This document shows positions 31,923 through 41,058 of a stretch of 52,432 nucleotides of DNA, in pieces. Within the stretch, counting starts at the first letter, position 1. Every line of letters begins with the position of its first letter. Origin of the DNA: a virus. The stretch spans positions 1-52,432 of the IMG/VR virus record IMGVR_UViG_3300047586_000094; one strand, given 5' to 3'. The notes beneath the pieces are model-generated. The model had not been told where the DNA came from and did no database searches. It saw nothing but the letters and a program-made list of their open reading frames with translations. The translations under genes and the position numbers were made by a program.

Positions 31923-33470
31923 ATGAATCCAACAGTAGCAGATCTTTATAATTATAGTGGACTTGAGAACGGAGTGTTTCCTGGACTTGATTCCCCTGAC
32001 AAAATTTATGAGCTTGCGAAAGCAATGTCTGCCGGAGACACAACCGGTCAGGGTCTCATAGGTACGTTAACAAGTGGTGCAGCATTGAAAACAGAATCAT
32101 TGGATCCAATGCTAAAAATCTTAACTTCCACAGACAAGCATATTGTCCTGCACAAAATTCTGCCAAAACAGAATGCATTCAACACAGTGGAAGAATTCAA
32201 CCAGTTGGTTGATTATGGGCTTAATATTGGAATCTTTAATAAAGAGGGGGAAACTCCTCAGTTTACAGATTCCATCTACAGAAGGGAATCTGTACTGATC
32301 AAGTATACAGGTGTGAGTGGTGAAGTTACCCATCCATTTACATTGGTAAGGCTTGGATCAGGAGTTGGTGATGCCCTTGCCCAGGAAGTAAAAAACAAAA
32401 CTCAGTTCCTCCTTCGTGCTCTTGATAAAGCATATCCGGTTAGTGATAGCCGTTTGGTTGCGGATGAGTTTGATGGCATATTTAAACAGCATTATGCTGG
32501 TGTTACCGGTGCTGCCCTGCCAAGTGCAGTTAATCTCACGACATATTTTAAGAACACTTCTGCTGTTATTGATGCTCGTGGCTATATCCTTTCGGATAAA
32601 ATGGTTGAAGATGCTGCCCATGCAGTTGTCAATGACAACTTTGGTATGGTTTCCAGCATTATAGGCCCGCCGATTGTATTTAGTAATTATGTTGCACAGT
32701 TCCATGAGTCAAAACGTATTATCGTTGGTAGCCCGAATGGTGTAGAAGGGGCTACAATGGGTCAGTCAGTCAATGATATCATGACTCAGTTTGGAAAAAT
32801 TGGAGTCGTAAGTGATATCTTCTTTGACTATAAAGTATCGAAAGCTTGGAATGAAGCTGCATCGAGTGCAAAAGCTCCTGCTGCTCCGGTTCCCGCAGGT
32901 GCTTTGACAAATGCAGTTACAGATACCGATACAGAATTTACCGATTCAAATGGCAATTACTGGTATGGAGTAACTGCTAAAAATCGTTATGGTGAATCAG
33001 CAATGGCTCTTCTTGACACTGCAGTTCAGGCAATTGCAACAACTGAAGCTTGTGATATTACATTCACTCATACTGACGGAGCTTATGCAGCAGAGTGTTT
33101 TGTAATTTACAGGACTGAAAAAAGTCCCGCTGCTTATACTACAGCAAAATTCTATCCAATTATAACAGTGACCCGTGGGGAATTTGGTATTGGATATGAT
33201 GGAGCAGGTGCAGGAAGTGTAAGAGATAAAAACAGAATCATCGCAAATACACATTCAGCAATTGTTCTTGATAATAGTCTGGATGTATGGGCATTGAAAC
33301 AGTTGGCCCCAATAATGAGAATGGACTTAGCAAGAACCAGTCCATCCTTCAGGTTTATGGTTCTTGCATATTTGACAATGGTCTTGTTTGCTCCCAAAAA
33401 GATTTCGAGAATTGTCAATATTGGTTCAGCAATTCCTTCAAGCGTACCATACTTTAATACCCACGTTTAA
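31923..33470 (+). CDS. major capsid protein with inserted Ig/FN3-like domain
   Basis: 515 residues. A predicted maturation site lies at Lys33-Ala34 before MSAGDTTGQG. The core (HKILPKQNAFNTVEEFNQL, RESVLIKYTGVSGEVTHP, then an APIMRMDLARTSPSFRFMVLA end) fits an HK97-fold capsid. Between ~318 and ~430 is a Ala/Pro-bounded insert that looks like a fibronectin/Ig-like beta sandwich (YWYGVTAKNRYGES, ECFVIYRTEK), likely displayed on the head surface. Followed by a strong terminator, as expected for a highly expressed gene. Confidence 0.8.
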   Translation: MNPTVADLYNYSGLENGVFPGLDSPDKIYELAKAMSAGDTTGQGLIGTLTSGAALKTESLDPMLKILTSTDKHIVLHKILPKQNAFNTVEEFNQLVDYGLNIGIFNKEGETPQFTDSIYRRESVLIKYTGVSGEVTHPFTLVRLGSGVGDALAQEVKNKTQFLLRALDKAYPVSDSRLVADEFDGIFKQHYAGVTGAALPSAVNLTTYFKNTSAVIDARGYILSDKMVEDAAHAVVNDNFGMVSSIIGPPIVFSNYVAQFHESKRIIVGSPNGVEGATMGQSVNDIMTQFGKIGVVSDIFFDYKVSKAWNEAASSAKAPAAPVPAGALTNAVTDTDTEFTDSNGNYWYGVTAKNRYGESAMALLDTAVQAIATTEACDITFTHTDGAYAAECFVIYRTEKSPAAYTTAKFYPIITVTRGEFGIGYDGAGAGSVRDKNRIIANTHSAIVLDNSLDVWALKQLAPIMRMDLARTSPSFRFMVLAYLTMVLFAPKKISRIVNIGSAIPSSVPYFNTHV

Positions 33471-33497
33471 CTTTAACAATCAATCAAACAGTCAAAA

Positions 33498-33528
33498 GGG
33501 CGAGCTCTAAAACGCTCGCCCTTTTTTT
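33498..33528 (+). terminator. intrinsic terminator after capsid gene
   Basis: Perfect 8-bp stem GGGCGAGC/GCTCGCCC with an 8-base loop (33498-33521) followed by seven T. Strong Rho-independent terminator, separating head from connector transcripts. Confidence 0.9.
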
Positions 33529-33552
33529 AATAATCATAAATAATTTGCTAAA

Positions 33553-34149
33553 ATGAAAATTGAAACTATTGTTAAATCCTATGCAAACCAGATAGTAAAG
33601 TTTGCTGATGGTATTCGTGTAACGTTTAATGCTGATTGCACAGCAGAAGTTTCCGAAGAAGATGGAAAGAAATTATTGGAAAGATACACAACTCAAATTT
33701 TTCCTGAAGGAAAGGTTATTCAGCCAGAAATTGCAAAATCACCTGCATTACCAAAAGTAGATAAGGCTACTATAAATGAATTACAGGAACAGTTACAAAG
33801 AGCAAATCATTTAATAAATGATTATGCAGCTCAGGCTAATACTGCTAAGGAAGGAGAACGTGTCTGGAGGAATAAATGTACTGAATTACTGGGACAGATA
33901 AAGACTTTACAAGCTCAGCTTGGTCAAAAGGCAGATATAAAACCGGATGATGCACCAAAGAATGAATCTGAAAAAGATTCTAAGAAAACTGAACAAGTTG
34001 ATGCTGCAGCTTTACTGGAGAAACTTTCAGCAAAAACGGTTAAAGAATTGCAAGTAATAGCTGATGAGTTAAAACTTCCCCAAAAGAAATTGAACAAACA
34101 AGGACTTGTCGATTACATAATCGCCGCAACAACAAATGCCACAACTTGA
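33553..34149 (+). CDS. coiled-coil protein with SAP/HeH-like tail
   Basis: 198 residues. An N-terminal beta unit, a long coiled coil (ELQEQLQRANHLINDYAA, EKLLGQIKTLQAQL-type heptads), then an acidic linker and a C-terminal ~40-residue LSAKTVKELQVIADELKLP helix-turn-helix resembling HeH/SAP units. Lies after the capsid terminator; possibly a head decoration or fibre-like protein. Overlaps the next gene by 14 bases. Confidence 0.55.
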   Translation: MKIETIVKSYANQIVKFADGIRVTFNADCTAEVSEEDGKKLLERYTTQIFPEGKVIQPEIAKSPALPKVDKATINELQEQLQRANHLINDYAAQANTAKEGERVWRNKCTELLGQIKTLQAQLGQKADIKPDDAPKNESEKDSKKTEQVDAAALLEKLSAKTVKELQVIADELKLPQKKLNKQGLVDYIIAATTNATT

Positions 34150-34984
34150 AGACACATTATTTATTCGAACTAGATATTCTGATTTTTACTACATTGTTTA
34201 TAAGACCACGAATCATATAAATGGGAAGATTTATATTGGTCGTAAACTTACTAAAAATCTTAACGATGGATATTTAGGATCGGGTAACCATTTTAAAAGA
34301 GCACTTAATAAGTATGGACAAGATAATTTTTATCGAGAAATTCTAGAATTCTGTCAAGATAGAAAGCAACTTTCTGAACGTGAAATTTGGTGGATTGCTG
34401 AACTTGATGCTAGAAATCCTATTATTGGATATAATATAGGTCGTGGTGGAGAAGGCTCTAATCTTGAACATTTTACAGAAGAACATAAAAAACATTTACG
34501 TGAGAGCCATAAAGGAAAACATATAGGCCATCCAGGATGGAGTAAAGGACTAACAAAAGAAACTGATGTTCGTTTACAACAAACTAGTATTAAATTAAAA
34601 GGTAAAGTGGGTCCACGTCTTGGTGCAATTACGTCAGAAAAAACAAAACAATTACAAAGAAAAAAAGCATTAGGTAGACATTGGTCATCTAAGCGAAAGG
34701 AAATATACTATAAACGACCAATGGTAACTTGTCCTCATTGTGGTTTTGTATCAAGAAATCAAATGACATTAACTAAATTACATTTTGATAATTGCAAAAT
34801 GAATTCCAATAGAATTGTGACTGCAGAGATTCTTGAAAAGAAGAAGAATTATAGTATGTATGTAAAGAAACGTCTTTTAAATTTGCCTATGGAAACATGT
34901 CCATGTTGTGGTCTTCAAGGAAGAGGAGGGGCTATGAAACAATGGCATTTTGATAATTGTAGACATGTACAAAAAATAGCATAA
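34136..34984 (+). CDS. GIY-YIG homing endonuclease, two zinc-finger modules
   Basis: 282 residues. GIY-YIG core with YYIVYKTTNHINGKIYIGRK, LNDGYLGSG and YNIGRGG. The tail has two copies of a zinc module: CPHCG..TLTKLHFDNC and CPCCG..MKQWHFDNC. It is wedged between two structural genes, overlapping both, so it inserted precisely between them. Likely mobile by homing; its target is probably the adjacent phage sequence. Confidence 0.85.
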   Translation: MPQLEDTLFIRTRYSDFYYIVYKTTNHINGKIYIGRKLTKNLNDGYLGSGNHFKRALNKYGQDNFYREILEFCQDRKQLSEREIWWIAELDARNPIIGYNIGRGGEGSNLEHFTEEHKKHLRESHKGKHIGHPGWSKGLTKETDVRLQQTSIKLKGKVGPRLGAITSEKTKQLQRKKALGRHWSSKRKEIYYKRPMVTCPHCGFVSRNQMTLTKLHFDNCKMNSNRIVTAEILEKKKNYSMYVKKRLLNLPMETCPCCGLQGRGGAMKQWHFDNCRHVQKIA

Positions 34985-35778
34985 TGGCTAATTTAACATA
35001 CTCAATTCAATATAAAAAGAATACAGGAAATGTACTTTCCCCCGCCGAATTGCGGGATCTTTACTTATATGGTATTACTTTAAAAAGCAGAGATGGTTCA
35101 GAAATCCCAGTAACTACCTGGGAAACAAAAATTAAGTCTTGTCAGCTGGAAATAGAAAAATTTTTAGCTATTAAATTAGTACGACAGCTCTTCACTGAAA
35201 AATTAACATATTATCGTGATGACTATCTGAACAATCTTCCTATTTTAAATACCAGCTTTCCCGTTTATAAGACAGTCCGGTTACTTGGTTTACTTAATAA
35301 TGTAGAACAAATCAAGTATCCCGTTGAGTGGTGCAATTCTTATTCAGCTTCTGATCAAGGGCAGGTCAGAAGAATTAATTTGGTTCCTTCCGGGAGTGCA
35401 ACATCAGCTTCTACAAATGTAGTTCTGATGGGTGTTATGGCACAACTTGGAATCAGATCTCTTAATCTTGTACCAAATTATTGGACAGCACAATACTTGA
35501 CTGGTTGGGATCCAGGTGCTTTGCCTATGGAGATAGTGGATATTATTGGCAAATTAGCAGCCATTCAAATATTATCAATCTATGGAGATTTGGTTTTGCC
35601 TCCCGGACTGAGTGGATCGAGTCTGAGTATAGATGGATTAAGTCAATCTCTTAATACACCTATTTCGGCGCAGGGAGGAGCTTTCTCTGGAAGAATTAAA
35701 CAATATACTCAGGATATTATAACAACTTTACAGAGATTAGAACATTCATACAAAGGAATTAACTTTGCAGTTTTGTAG
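34984..35778 (+). CDS. head-tail connector-like protein
   Basis: 264 residues. The N-terminal half has LSPAELRDLYLYGI and helical segments, then a Gly/Ser-rich part (LVPSGSATSASTN). Layout and place after the capsid are those of connector/adaptor proteins that extend the portal. Inferred from position and general look. Confidence 0.5.
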   Translation: MANLTYSIQYKKNTGNVLSPAELRDLYLYGITLKSRDGSEIPVTTWETKIKSCQLEIEKFLAIKLVRQLFTEKLTYYRDDYLNNLPILNTSFPVYKTVRLLGLLNNVEQIKYPVEWCNSYSASDQGQVRRINLVPSGSATSASTNVVLMGVMAQLGIRSLNLVPNYWTAQYLTGWDPGALPMEIVDIIGKLAAIQILSIYGDLVLPPGLSGSSLSIDGLSQSLNTPISAQGGAFSGRIKQYTQDIITTLQRLEHSYKGINFAVL

Positions 35779-35818
35779 ATTACATATTTGAATATAATCA
35801 TAAAATAAATAAAACATC

Positions 35819-36142
35819 ATGGGAACAATTCACGGAGCAATATTAAATGCAACAGTAAACCCTAATGGGTTGGATACTGCTGTTAAATTTTTATATGGAA
35901 CAGATCCAGCCTTAGTCGGAGCATTGGAAATAGACCTTCCAGTTATACCAGCAGGACATGATGTAGTTCCTGTATCAATACCTATTACGGATTTGGTTGC
36001 AGAGACAACTTACTATTTTAAAGCAAGTGCAACGAATAGTGCAGGAACAACTGATGGAGATATTCTTGATCTTATTACACCTGCTGATGTAGTTACAGGT
36101 CCTCCAATTGTTGAAACTCTTGCAGCTACAGACATTGTATGA
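35819..36142 (+). CDS. single FN3/Ig-like domain protein
   Basis: 107 residues of beta-sandwich character: GTIHGAILNATVNPNGL, VSIPITDLVAETTYYFKASA, NSAGTTDGDILDL. The YYFKASATNSAGT strand is the typical FN3 F-G region. Likely a head or neck decoration domain. ATGA overlap with the next small gene. Confidence 0.6.
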   Translation: MGTIHGAILNATVNPNGLDTAVKFLYGTDPALVGALEIDLPVIPAGHDVVPVSIPITDLVAETTYYFKASATNSAGTTDGDILDLITPADVVTGPPIVETLAATDIV

Positions 36143-36273
36143 TAAAAATATTTTTGCTTGTAGTAATTGCAATAATCATATTCGTATGGGTATTCAGTGG
36201 GGGTGGTGAACATCATTATCATCATAAACGAAAGCCTATAGTAAAAACAAAGATGGCAACTAGTATTTATTAA
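36139..36273 (+). CDS. small single-span membrane protein, 44 aa
   Basis: Hydrophobic start (MIKIFLLVVIAIIIFVWVF) followed by GGGEHHYHHKRKP, a His/Lys-rich tail. Overlaps the FN3-like stop. Could be membrane-bound; role unknown. Confidence 0.5.
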   Translation: MIKIFLLVVIAIIIFVWVFSGGGEHHYHHKRKPIVKTKMATSIY

Positions 36274-36282
36274 AAATACATT

Positions 36283-37065
36283 ATGACAAACATTCGAACA
36301 CAAACAGCCCCTATTCTTGCTGGTGCTCCAAAGGCAAGCTTTCAAGCAGATGCATTTGATGCTCTGTTATGGAACCAGGGCTATCGTGTCGAATTGGAAG
36401 AGGCTCGTCAATGCCCCTGTCAATCTCTTGAATCTGGGACACCTTTAGTAACTTGTCAAAACTGTCGTGCTTGTGGTTGGCTTTTTTTAAATCCTATTAC
36501 AACAAAAGCTGTTATTTCCAATATCAATAAGAAAACCAAATATGGTGTGGAATGGTCAGAAGAAAGTATTGGAACTATTCTAGTGAGTTTAATGAATGTT
36601 GATCGATTGGCTGATATGGACAGAATTACTTTTTTGGATGTTGTTTCAAAATGGAGTGAGCGTCGTCGGGTTCGAACAGTCAATGGACAACAGTTTGTAT
36701 TTTTAACATATAAGCCTCAGGAGATATTGGATGTGTTCTATTTACAAAATGCACAATTGCCTTTGATCAAATTAATAGTGGATGAGGATTATTCATTACA
36801 CCCAACCAATCCGTATATCTTGAATTTAAACATTGCTCCTATTGCCGGATGGAACTCAACAGTGACGGTTACTTATATGTGTAATCCACAGTATCACGTA
36901 ATAGATCTTCCACATGAGTTACGAGCAGGAACAATAATAAATCAAATGGGACAAATTGAAAAAGTTGATTTACCGGTGAATGCAGTTTTGAAAAAATCTC
37001 ATTTGTGTTTATCTTTAAATGACTACGATGGAGGTATACAAACTTTAGATAATTCGTATAGGTAA
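36283..37065 (+). CDS. zinc-ribbon structural protein (head completion/neck)
   Basis: 260 residues with a four-cysteine ribbon near residues 43-64 (CPCQ..CQNCRACGW). The remainder is beta-rich (VNGQQFVFLTYKPQ, VTVTYMCNP). Position between connector and gp10-like genes fits a neck or completion protein. Ends overlapping the next endonuclease gene by one base. Confidence 0.5.
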   Translation: MTNIRTQTAPILAGAPKASFQADAFDALLWNQGYRVELEEARQCPCQSLESGTPLVTCQNCRACGWLFLNPITTKAVISNINKKTKYGVEWSEESIGTILVSLMNVDRLADMDRITFLDVVSKWSERRRVRTVNGQQFVFLTYKPQEILDVFYLQNAQLPLIKLIVDEDYSLHPTNPYILNLNIAPIAGWNSTVTVTYMCNPQYHVIDLPHELRAGTIINQMGQIEKVDLPVNAVLKKSHLCLSLNDYDGGIQTLDNSYR

Positions 37066-37994
37066 TGACAACCAAGATTAAATATCAACATCTTTTTATT
37101 TATAAAACTACAAATTTACTTAATAATAGAATTTATGTTGGGTATCACCAAACAGATGATTTGAATGATGGTTATATTGGTTGTGGTATTCATGGACAAA
37201 AAGATGCTAAACTTGAAACTTTATTTCATAGAGCTGTTAGAAAATATGGATATGAAAATTTTAAGTGTGAAGTTATTGAAGATAATATTAATGATTTTAT
37301 ACAACTTAAAAAACGTGAAATTTTTTATATAAAAGAACTTAAAGCACATATTAGTTTTGGTGGATATAATTTAACTTGGGGTGGAGATGGTGGAGACACT
37401 TTTACCTATAGTCTTAAAAAAGAACAAACTAGAAAAAAGTTACATGATCTTTTTAAAGATAAGAAGAAATCAAAAGAACATTGTCAACATATTAGTGAAG
37501 CTAATATAGGCAAAAAGATGCCAAAAGAAACAATAGAAAAAAGAAGACAAACTTTGGAGTTAGATCCTTATATTCCTACTGAAGAAACAAAACAAAATCA
37601 GAGAATAGCCTATGCAAATAGATCTATACAAATTTGTTCATATTGTGGCTTTGCATCACGAAATATTGGAAATATGAAGCAAAATCATTTTGATAATTGT
37701 GAGAAAAATCCGAATTATATTCCTAGATTATTACGTATATGTCCTTGGTGTGAAAAACAAGGGACTGGTGTTGGGATGACTCGTTTTCATTTTGATAATT
37801 GTGAGAAAAATCCTAATAAAATTATTACAGAAGAACTTATAAAAAAGAAAGAAGAAGCTAATAAAAAACGTAGTAAAACTTTAAAAAATAAACCAATACA
37901 AATTTGTCAATGGTGTGGTTTTCAAAGTAATAATGCTGGTGATATGAAACAGCATCATGGTAATAATTGTAGACGTAAATTAAAAGTAGCATAA
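37065..37994 (+). CDS. GIY-YIG homing endonuclease, three zinc-finger modules
   Basis: 309 residues. LFIYKTTNLLNNRIYVGYHQ, LNDGYIGCG and YNLTWGG mark the GIY-YIG core. The tail carries three C-x2-C zinc modules: CSYCG..MKQNHFDNC, CPWCE..MTRFHFDNC and CQWCG..MKQHHGNNC, the last lacking the Phe-Asp. Inserted between two structural genes with 1-base overlap before it and none after. Confidence 0.85.
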   Translation: MTTKIKYQHLFIYKTTNLLNNRIYVGYHQTDDLNDGYIGCGIHGQKDAKLETLFHRAVRKYGYENFKCEVIEDNINDFIQLKKREIFYIKELKAHISFGGYNLTWGGDGGDTFTYSLKKEQTRKKLHDLFKDKKKSKEHCQHISEANIGKKMPKETIEKRRQTLELDPYIPTEETKQNQRIAYANRSIQICSYCGFASRNIGNMKQNHFDNCEKNPNYIPRLLRICPWCEKQGTGVGMTRFHFDNCEKNPNKIITEELIKKKEEANKKRSKTLKNKPIQICQWCGFQSNNAGDMKQHHGNNCRRKLKVA

Positions 37995-38765
37995 ATGTTA
38001 GCATTAAAAATCGATATGTCAGATTTTATTGACCAATCAGCTTTATCCGAAGGGGAGATTGACGGCTTCAAAAGCTTATTGCTTGATCGTATTGCTAACA
38101 CCTTTGAACATAATTGGAAGGATATTATTAATGAGAATCTTCATTCTACCCGGGCAGAGTACATAAAAGGGATGTACGTGGATCGTCCGGACGATGATAC
38201 TGTCATAATGGGAGTTATTGCCCGTCAAAGTAAATTGGCTGTTGATTTGGAATTGGGAAAAGATGCGTTCGACGAGAAACAGGGATTTGCCAATTCTCCT
38301 AAACGGACAATGAAAAAAGATGGGGTGGGTTGGTACATCACTATACCATTTCGTCACGCTGTTCCTACAGCACTGGGTGAAAGTCCTGTTTTTGCAGATG
38401 TTATGCCTGTTAGTGTATATCAATTAGCAAGAAATCAAAAGAAAGCTCTTAAATTCAATCAATTGCCAGAAGGTGAGCAAAGATTGGGTATTCGTCCGGG
38501 ATTTAATTCTGGTGGAAAGTCATTTCCAGCATATAAACACAAAACGGCTAAATATGAGGGGCTTGTTAGAATAGTTGATACTCAGGAAAATCGTGGTGGT
38601 TATTTTACTTTTCGTAGAGTCTCAGATTTGTCTGATGTTAATAGTTGGATTCATCCGGGATTTCTCCCTAGAAATTTGTTAGGAAAAGCACTTGCAAAGA
38701 CTAAAGGGGAAATTCCTTTAATCATAAGCACAGCTAAAGTTGATTTTTTTGGAAATACTGATTAA
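37995..38765 (+). CDS. head-tail completion protein (gp10-like)
   Basis: 256 residues. Charged, with LDRIANTFEHNWKDI, a VAVDLELGKDAFDEKQ core and a GWYITIPFRHAVPT strand; RHAVP and the later NSWIHPGFLP motif fit HK97 gp10/neck-type proteins. An inner start at 38016 would remove seven residues. Confidence 0.55.
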   Translation: MLALKIDMSDFIDQSALSEGEIDGFKSLLLDRIANTFEHNWKDIINENLHSTRAEYIKGMYVDRPDDDTVIMGVIARQSKLAVDLELGKDAFDEKQGFANSPKRTMKKDGVGWYITIPFRHAVPTALGESPVFADVMPVSVYQLARNQKKALKFNQLPEGEQRLGIRPGFNSGGKSFPAYKHKTAKYEGLVRIVDTQENRGGYFTFRRVSDLSDVNSWIHPGFLPRNLLGKALAKTKGEIPLIISTAKVDFFGNTD

Positions 38766-38766
38766 C

Positions 38767-40173
38767 ATGGAAACTTGGGAACAAGATTTAAAAGCAAATA
38801 TCATAAGCAAGTCAATAGCAATTGGCTCTGGCTTTGATCAACCTATTGAAGAAGTAATTAAAGCCCGGAGTGGGACTTATAAAAACACTCCACAGAATCG
38901 TAAACAAGGACGTGCCGGTGAAAGATATGGTGCTGCTATTCATGGTGGACAGACTGCCCCTCTTGATGAAGAGACCAAAAGAAATATTGACATGGCAACT
39001 AGATGGGCAAATACTTGTATTGCTAAATCAGGTGTTAATAAAGACGATTATACAGTAACAACTGATGGTAAGTTAGTTGCTATTCAAAATAAAAAAACCA
39101 AAGCACTCGGACATTTTACGCATGAAAGTATTTCTACTGAGAAAGCTAAAACGTGGTTGAAAGAAGATGCTGAAAAAGGAAAAACATCACATGAAAAGTG
39201 GAAAGATGCTCAAGCAGACGATGCTAGAATTACACATGGTGAATTAATAAAAGAAGGAAAAGAAAAAGCACGTAACTTTAAAGAAGAAAGCTCTAAAACA
39301 AGAACAGACTCACACTTTAAAGAAGCCTTTGATAGCTATGCTCCGAAGAAGAAAGCTGTAGAAAACACTCTTCAAAAAGCTTTTGAAGCAGATCTTATTT
39401 CTAAAGAAGTTCTTGAAAAGGCTCGTGCAGGTATTTATGCTCCTACTTCTCAGAATAAGAAGAAAGGTGTTGTTGGTCAGAAATATGGTGCAGAGAAGAA
39501 ACAGGAAGAACCCGGGAAAAAAGAATCAGGACAGGAAACATTCTCTGAAGATGAACTCAAGGAACATGCTAAAAATGCTTCAGAACAAGCTTTGACCAAT
39601 GCTATTAAACAATCTCCTGAACCAGTTGTCAGACAAGTAGCACATGCTGAACTACAACGTCGGTCAAAAGAAGAAAAGCCTGGTGATGAGAAAGATTCAT
39701 TTCCTGGGAAGAAGACAACGATCACTGATAAAAATGGTGTAAAATCTAAGTGGGAAGATGTTCCAGGGGATAAAGATCATGCTAAGGAGGTTTTTGATGA
39801 AGCTAAGAAAAAGAAAGAAGATCTTAAAAAGAAACATGATCTATTGGCTAAACATCGTAATGAGCTTGATGAACATGAAAGAAAAAAAGGTGAAAATTGG
39901 ATGCATCAGAGTAGAGATGCTGAAACAATACGTGCTAAACAATTGAAAGAACGAAAAGAAGTTCTAACTGATTCTGATAAACTTAAAAAAGTTGAAGAGC
40001 AACATAAAAAAGAATGGGATACACATCTTGAAAAACACGATACTATTCATAATAAGTGGAAAGAGGAACACAAACAATTACTTGAAAAGCACAAAACTGA
40101 AAAGGAAGGATTGAATCCAAAGAAAGAAGAACAAGAAGTCAAAAAAGCAATTACCGGCATACAATACTTTTAA
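38767..40173 (+). CDS. Lys/Glu-rich structural protein with two KA-GxY modules
   Basis: 468 residues from ATG 38767 (an upstream frame start at 38740 lies inside the previous gene). Two linker modules, IKA-RSGTYKNTPQNRKQG (from 31) and EKA-RAGIYAPTSQNKKKG (from 217), match the one at 13886. The rest is very charged coiled coil with no catalytic motif. Perhaps an internal head or neck protein with protease sites (QKA at 203-205 too). Function unknown. Confidence 0.55.
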   Translation: METWEQDLKANIISKSIAIGSGFDQPIEEVIKARSGTYKNTPQNRKQGRAGERYGAAIHGGQTAPLDEETKRNIDMATRWANTCIAKSGVNKDDYTVTTDGKLVAIQNKKTKALGHFTHESISTEKAKTWLKEDAEKGKTSHEKWKDAQADDARITHGELIKEGKEKARNFKEESSKTRTDSHFKEAFDSYAPKKKAVENTLQKAFEADLISKEVLEKARAGIYAPTSQNKKKGVVGQKYGAEKKQEEPGKKESGQETFSEDELKEHAKNASEQALTNAIKQSPEPVVRQVAHAELQRRSKEEKPGDEKDSFPGKKTTITDKNGVKSKWEDVPGDKDHAKEVFDEAKKKKEDLKKKHDLLAKHRNELDEHERKKGENWMHQSRDAETIRAKQLKERKEVLTDSDKLKKVEEQHKKEWDTHLEKHDTIHNKWKEEHKQLLEKHKTEKEGLNPKKEEQEVKKAITGIQYF

Positions 40174-40176
40174 GAT

Positions 40177-40869
40177 ATGTTTATACCAATAACGAAAGTA
40201 AAAGCAATTCTTGATGCACTGATTACATTAATTCGGTCAGATTATGATGCTGCTATTGCTAACGGAACAGAAACAGAATGTTTTTTATATCGTGTCCTGA
40301 ATGGATCAGCTCTTGGAGATTTTGACTTTTATGAACAAGGTGTTAACATTTTTGTCCGGACTGATGCTTCTGCCCGACAAATACAAACTCGTATGGGATT
40401 TGACCTTGGCACAAGTACTTTACCCACGATTTATGTTCACCAACCGAATGAAGCGATGAGGGGGGTTAACACGATAGGTTTTGGCTATGATACCAATGAG
40501 TTTTATACAAACGCAGATCAATCTATGGTGGATAAGCTTTTTCGGGGATTTGGAGGGACATTTGAGTATGTTATCACGAGTGTGAATGTCATGGAAACTA
40601 TTTTAATTTATGAAGTTTTACATGCAGCTTTAATCTCATCCATTGATACTTTTGATGAATATTTTAATAATATTACTTTTACGGGTAAAGAACTGATTGC
40701 CAAGTCAGAGCAAATACCGGATCCTTTATTTATTAAATGTATTCAATTGGATGTTGATTACATTAAACAAGTTCCTCGTTTGACCACTCCTGATCAGTTA
40801 ATAACAATGGTTGAATTTAATCAACCGACAATATATACAAAAGATCCGATTGGAGGTGAATTAATTTAA
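40177..40869 (+). CDS. neck/tail terminator-like protein
   Basis: 230 residues with helical start (KVKAILDALITLIRSDYDAA) and a beta-rich centre (FVRTDASARQIQTR, TLPTIYVHQPNEAMRG). Lies between the KA-module protein and the sheath, where tail terminators sit. Position-based. Confidence 0.45.
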   Translation: MFIPITKVKAILDALITLIRSDYDAAIANGTETECFLYRVLNGSALGDFDFYEQGVNIFVRTDASARQIQTRMGFDLGTSTLPTIYVHQPNEAMRGVNTIGFGYDTNEFYTNADQSMVDKLFRGFGGTFEYVITSVNVMETILIYEVLHAALISSIDTFDEYFNNITFTGKELIAKSEQIPDPLFIKCIQLDVDYIKQVPRLTTPDQLITMVEFNQPTIYTKDPIGGELI

Positions 40870-40875
40870 AAGAAT

Positions 40876-41058
40876 ATGGAAAGAAAAAAACCAGCAAAAC
40901 CAATACATCCTGCTGACATTGTTTTAGATGTCAATCAGGCTTGTAATGAATTTCAACTTCTTGGGACTACTAGAATACATGTTTTAAAGAAATTTAAAGG
41001 ACAAACACATTCTATAAATTACTGGACTGAAATCTTCCAAGAACAGAGGATAACTTAA
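40876..41058 (+). CDS. small hypothetical protein, 60 aa
   Basis: Basic protein (MERKKPAKPIHPADIVLDV) that ends where the promoter-like repeat of the sheath operon begins. No motif. Confidence 0.45.
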   Translation: MERKKPAKPIHPADIVLDVNQACNEFQLLGTTRIHVLKKFKGQTHSINYWTEIFQEQRIT

